DNA of 8,998 nt from an uncultured Oscillospiraceae bacterium. GTDB lineage: Bacteria; Bacillota; Clostridia; Oscillospirales; Oscillospiraceae. A program made the translations under genes and the position numbers. Positions 6,055 through 8,998 of this stretch are shown piece after piece (the first letter of the stretch is position 1; each line of letters opens with the position of its first letter). The stretch spans positions 1 to 8,998 of the forward strand of contig CANRNA010000061.1 of assembly GCA_947631805.1 (NCBI GenBank), read 5' to 3'. The notes under the pieces were generated by a model that saw nothing but the letters and a program-made list of their open reading frames with translations, was not told where the DNA came from and did no database searches.

Positions 6055-6603
6055 ATGACAAGACACATCGAAGAGGCTGAGGCCCTCGCCCGGCTCAGGC
6101 AGGGGGACGAGGAGGCCCTGGACTGGTTCATCCGGCGGTATACGGCCTATGTGGGCTCCATCGTCTGGGCCGTGGCGGCCGACCGCCTCACCGCCCAGGA
6201 CAAGGAGGAGCTCACCGCCGACGTATTCTGCGAGCTGTGGCGGCGCCGGGACAGGCCCCTGCCCGGAAAGGTCAAGGCCTATCTGGGAACTATCGCCCGC
6301 ACCAGGACCATCAACAGGCTCCAGCAGACAGCCCCGGAGGCTCCCCTGGAATACGATGAGCTGGTCCTGGCCGCCGACGCCCCGGAAAAGGAGGTCCTTC
6401 TCCGGGAGAGCACGGCCCGTCTGCGCCGGTATATCGGCCAAATGAGCCCTCCCGACCGGGAGATATTTCTTCGCTACTACTACCTTTGCCAGAGCGCCCC
6501 CGCTATCGCCGCCCGGCTGGGCATGACCCCCGAGGCGGTGCGCCAGCGGCTGACCCGCGGCCGGGAGCGCCTGCGGCAGCAATTTGAGGAGGATATGACA
6601 TGA
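6055..6603 (+). CDS. ECF-like sigma-70 family RNA polymerase sigma factor
   Basis: A 182-residue cytoplasmic protein built only of sigma region 2 (about 20-92) and region 4 (about 119-178), the layout of extracytoplasmic-function sigma factors. Region 2 shows DVFCELWRRR at 56-65, KVKAYLGTIARTRTINRLQ at 72-90 for -10 recognition, and region 4 shows DREIFLRYYYL at 134-144 and a helix-turn-helix SAPAIAARLGMTPEAVRQRL at 147-166 for -35 recognition. The start is the ATG at 6055, seven bases after AGGAG. The gene ends in an ATGA overlap with a membrane protein gene, the usual arrangement of sigma and anti-sigma. The regulon is unknown; its own promoter is the obvious first target. Nothing ties it to the adjacent thi operon apart from position. 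Confidence 0.93.
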   Translation: MTRHIEEAEALARLRQGDEEALDWFIRRYTAYVGSIVWAVAADRLTAQDKEELTADVFCELWRRRDRPLPGKVKAYLGTIARTRTINRLQQTAPEAPLEYDELVLAADAPEKEVLLRESTARLRRYIGQMSPPDREIFLRYYYLCQSAPAIAARLGMTPEAVRQRLTRGRERLRQQFEEDMT

Positions 6604-8201
6604 CTTCAACAATACGGATATCGGACCTTGTGAACGAGCTCTCCCCGGATGAGCTGGGGCTTGCGCTGGACCCGGCGCCCGTCACCCCGGAGCGGGTGAC
6701 GGCCATACTGCGGCGGCGGGGCGTTCCCGTCCCGTCACCCCGCCCCGGAAGGCGGCTGACCCGGCTGGGCCTGCGGCTGGCCATCGCGGCTGCCCTGGCC
6801 CTGGCCCTGTCCGTCACGGCCTACGCCGTATACCAGGCGCATGTCGCGGACTATGCCCTGCCCGCCCCCACGGCGGCGGCGGACATCCCCGACTGGGACC
6901 GCCTCTCCCTGGTGGGCTATCAGGGCACGCCGGAGTATGAGGCCTACGCGGCGTGGACGGACTGGCTCTCCGCCTGGCAGGAGGAGCACCCCGACCCCTG
7001 GCGGGCGCTGGGCGTGGACGATTCTTACTACGAGACGCCGGACAATTACGCCCTCATTTACAGCGCCAGCTTTCAGGACCAGGCGGACGCGCTGGACGCC
7101 ATCGCGGAAAAGTACGGCCTGACCCTCCACAAGGCCACAGCCGTCCTCCAGCGCTGGGAGCCGGAGACCCTGTACGACATTCTGGGCACCGCCCCCTTCC
7201 TGCCCGAGGACTTCCAGGGCAGCGGCTACATCTATGACGACGGGGCCTTCAAGGTCGAGGGCATGCTGGGCGATGACCGGCTCGCCGTCTCGCTGTTCGT
7301 CAGTGCCAAGGGGTCCTTTTCCATGATAAGCGCCTCGTTCCCCTCAGAGTATGAGGAGTGGACCTATCAGACCGCCTCCGGCCAGACAGTGGACCTGGCC
7401 CTGAGCGGCCAGGGCCTCGGGATAGTGCTTCTGGAGACAGAGGGCGCCTATATCCAGGCGAAGCAGGCGCTGTTTGCGGATGAGGGCGCGCCGGACATGA
7501 CCCGTCAGGCGCTGGAGGCGTTCGCCGACTCCATCCGCCTGGACGTTCTGGCAGAGCGGTTCGACGGCACGGTCCGTCCGGACACCGCGAAAGCAGTGAC
7601 CGAGCGCTTTGATGAGGACCTGGCCGCCCAGCGGCAGGCCCTGGAGCAGGCCGGGACCGACCAGCCGAAAGAAAGCACCGACGCAGACGGGCCTGTCCTC
7701 CCGTGGGCCGACAGAGAGGAGCAGGACGCCTATATCCTGGACAAGCTGGGCGACTGGGAATATGCCGACTGCCCGGAGGATTATGTCAAGCAAAACACCT
7801 CCACGTTCTACCTGGACGGCGCCTCCGCCGAGAACGCCTCCGTCAGCTGGACCGGTGACCCCGCCTACAGCGAGGGCGTCGTCCACGTCTACTGGAGCGA
7901 AAGCGCCCTGGACACCCTGTACCTGCGCTATGAGCGATTCTATACCTCCGCCCGGCGGGACGAGAGCGACTGCGCCCGGCAGTTTGCGGGATTGAAAGAG
8001 CGCTGGTATCCTGACGGCGCGGCCTGCGCCGTGGGCGGCTGGGACGCCTGGTATGTCCCCCGTCTGTCGGACGGGCCCCACAGCGGCCTGTACTGGCTGG
8101 ACACGGACCGTGACCTTATTTTCTCCCTTGACTGCGGCGGTCTGGCCTCCCAGGAGACGCTGACCGCCCTGGCGGACGCGCTGACGGCCTCCCTTTCCTA
8201 A
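6600..8201 (+). CDS. Single-pass membrane protein, probable anti-sigma factor with large outer domain
   Basis: A 533-residue protein with a cytoplasmic head of about 55 residues, a basic stretch (PGRRLTRLGLR), one membrane helix at about 57-79 and some 450 outer residues. It starts inside the sigma gene (ATGA overlap) with GAGGAGG seven bases upstream, so the two are coupled. The outer part begins with a Trp/Tyr-rich helical segment (107-183) ending in AIAEKYGLTLHKA, which I recall from clostridial sigma-linked membrane proteins. Two later segments, about 205-315 and 400-530, each end in a beta strand followed by a helix (ALEAFADSIRL; TLTALADALTA), reminiscent of DUF4367-type domains. A charged linker lies at about 316-380. 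All four cysteines outside the membrane (391, 458, 476, 512) are in the last third, so disulfides are possible. The anti-sigma role is inferred from gene order and topology; no known catalytic motif is seen. Confidence 0.75.
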   Translation: MTSTIRISDLVNELSPDELGLALDPAPVTPERVTAILRRRGVPVPSPRPGRRLTRLGLRLAIAAALALALSVTAYAVYQAHVADYALPAPTAAADIPDWDRLSLVGYQGTPEYEAYAAWTDWLSAWQEEHPDPWRALGVDDSYYETPDNYALIYSASFQDQADALDAIAEKYGLTLHKATAVLQRWEPETLYDILGTAPFLPEDFQGSGYIYDDGAFKVEGMLGDDRLAVSLFVSAKGSFSMISASFPSEYEEWTYQTASGQTVDLALSGQGLGIVLLETEGAYIQAKQALFADEGAPDMTRQALEAFADSIRLDVLAERFDGTVRPDTAKAVTERFDEDLAAQRQALEQAGTDQPKESTDADGPVLPWADREEQDAYILDKLGDWEYADCPEDYVKQNTSTFYLDGASAENASVSWTGDPAYSEGVVHVYWSESALDTLYLRYERFYTSARRDESDCARQFAGLKERWYPDGAACAVGGWDAWYVPRLSDGPHSGLYWLDTDRDLIFSLDCGGLASQETLTALADALTASLS

Positions 8202-8211
8202 TATTATGTAA

Positions 8212-8247
8212 ACATCGCCCGGCACCCCTTCGGATGCCGGGCGATGT
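8212..8247. terminator. Bidirectional hairpin between convergent genes
   Basis: Two perfect 13-base arms (8212-8224 and 8235-8247) enclose a 10-base loop with a CTTCGG core. The hairpin begins 10 bases after the stop of the anti-sigma-like gene and lies 13 bases beyond the stop of the kinase-like gene on the other strand. On the plus strand there is no U tract (CCTTCG follows); on the minus strand TTTACATAATATT follows, a better terminator tail. Confidence 0.75.
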
Positions 8248-8260
8248 CCTTCGACTTCCC

Positions 8261-8845
8261 TCAGTACAGAGACGAGATGATGTCCACGCAGCGGTCTATG
8301 CCAAAGGCGCCGCTGTCCAGGGAGATGTGGTAATGCTGGGCCTTGCCCCACTCCGCGTCGGTGTAGAACTGGTAATAGGCGGCGCGGCGCTTATCCTTGT
8401 CCCGCAGGCGCTTTTCCGGGGTCTCGCTGGTCTCGCCGTAGAGCGTCACGATGCGCTCCGCCCGCTTCTCCATGGAGGCGTAAATAAACACCTTCAGCAG
8501 GTCCGCCTTGCCCTCCAGGATATAGTCCGCGCAGCGCCCCACGATGACGCAGGACTCCTTTTCCGCGATCTCCAGAATGAGCCGCCGCTGAACGGTCCAC
8601 AGATAATCCTGCACGGAAAGACCGTTCACGGACCGGTCCGCAAACGCGGTGGCGAGCCACCCGCCCTTGGGCGTATACTCTCCCCGCTCCGCTATGTACT
8701 CCTTCGCCAGACCGCTCTCCTCCGCGATCTTTTCCAGCAGCTCGTTGTCAAAGCAGGGGATGCCCAGCTTTTCCGCCGTCTGCCTGCCGATGGTGCGGCC
8801 GCCGCTGCCAAATTCCCGGCTGATGGTCACGATCCTGTTCGCCAT
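8261..8845 (-). CDS. Cytidylate kinase-like family protein
   Basis: A 194-residue P-loop nucleotide kinase-like protein of the AAA/cytidylate-kinase-2 group common in Clostridia. The N-terminus ISREFGSGGRTIGRQTAEKL at 8-27 contains the family's variant P-loop; CFDNELLEKIAEESG follows at 31-45, VGRCADYIL at 102-110 and the lid-like DKDKRRAAYYQFYTD at 149-163. The C-terminus (HISLDSGAFGIDRCVDIISS) is also typical. True CMP kinases (Cmk) are longer and differ in the CMP-binding part, so the substrate is not known and the gene is not called cmk. The start ATG at 8845 has AAAGGAG five bases upstream. It is transcribed alone from a clear sigma-A promoter and converges on the sigma/anti-sigma unit. 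Confidence 0.9.
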   Translation of the reverse strand: MANRIVTISREFGSGGRTIGRQTAEKLGIPCFDNELLEKIAEESGLAKEYIAERGEYTPKGGWLATAFADRSVNGLSVQDYLWTVQRRLILEIAEKESCVIVGRCADYILEGKADLLKVFIYASMEKRAERIVTLYGETSETPEKRLRDKDKRRAAYYQFYTDAEWGKAQHYHISLDSGAFGIDRCVDIISSLY

Positions 8846-8900
8846 AAGCTCTCCTTTCCCCGGGTGCGGTCATCCATGCCGCCGCCCGGCCGGTACTTAT

Positions 8901-8929
8901 ATGATAGCAGAATCTTCCTCTCCCGTCAA
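8901..8929 (-). promoter_or_regulatory. Sigma-A promoter of the cytidylate kinase-like gene
   Basis: On the minus strand TTGACG (8924-8929), a 17-base spacer and TATCAT (8901-8906) each match the sigma-A consensus at five of six positions. The predicted start near 8894 leaves a leader of about 50 bases. A 9-bp inverted repeat flanks the promoter. Confidence 0.85.
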
Positions 8930-8960
8930 CGCACCCGGACAGAAATTCCCCCGCCGGGCC

Positions 8961-8989
8961 TTGCATCCGGCCCTGATTTCGTCTATAAT
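8961..8989 (+). promoter_or_regulatory. Outward-facing promoter at the right edge
   Basis: A perfect TATAAT (8984-8989) lies 17 bases after TTGCAT (8961-8966), a weak -35. It points out of the window, so its gene is not visible. A small inverted repeat (GGGCC at 8956-8960, GGCCC at 8969-8973) spans the -35 element. Confidence 0.6.
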
Positions 8990-8998
8990 AGCACCGAT

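Noticed and set aside
5830..6612. A 260-codon minus-strand open frame across the riboswitch, both promoters and the sigma gene
   Set aside because: It would override several well supported elements and resembles no protein family.
1..8998. Mobile element, CRISPR array, tRNA or rRNA
   Set aside because: No transposase, integrase, terminal repeats, regularly spaced repeats or tRNA/rRNA sequence features were seen on either strand.

Overview
The window looks like a chromosomal segment from a GC-rich, low-complexity-free Firmicute, most likely a gut Oscillospiraceae/Ruminococcaceae-type Clostridium. The reasons are strong AGGAGG-type ribosome binding sites, sigma-A promoters with 17-base spacers, a ThiW-type ECF S component, and an ECF sigma factor paired with a large one-pass membrane protein. 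The taxonomic call is inference.

Region 1 (about 42-5933, minus strand) is one long thiamin salvage operon controlled by a TPP riboswitch. In transcription order it holds: sigma-A promoter, TPP aptamer, a strong hairpin, thiW (thiazole uptake S component), thiM (hydroxyethylthiazole kinase), thiE (thiamin phosphate synthase), a HAD phosphatase, an MTH1187/YkoF-type thiamin-binding protein, thiD (HMP/HMP-P kinase), cytX (HMP permease), a thiamin pyrophosphokinase and a terminator hairpin. Most genes overlap or nearly abut; the only real gap is about 85 bases between the thiamin-binding protein gene and thiD. No de novo genes (thiC, thiG, thiH, thiS, thiF) and no thiL are present here. The genes fit a scheme in which thiazole and HMP are imported, phosphorylated and joined to thiamin monophosphate. 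Since a thiamin pyrophosphokinase rather than ThiL is encoded, the HAD protein is a good candidate for the phosphatase that turns thiamin monophosphate into thiamin before pyrophosphorylation.

Region 2 (about 5993-8201, plus strand) is divergent from the thi operon. It is a two-gene unit: an ECF-like sigma factor and, overlapping by ATGA, a 533-residue protein with a short cytoplasmic head, one membrane segment and a roughly 450-residue outer part, probably its anti-sigma/sensor partner. A perfect 13-bp hairpin follows.

Region 3 (8261-8998) holds a convergent cytidylate-kinase-like gene on the minus strand with a clear sigma-A promoter flanked by a 9-bp inverted repeat. At the very right edge a plus-strand promoter points out of the window. 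I saw no RNA genes other than the riboswitch, no mobile elements and no CRISPR array.
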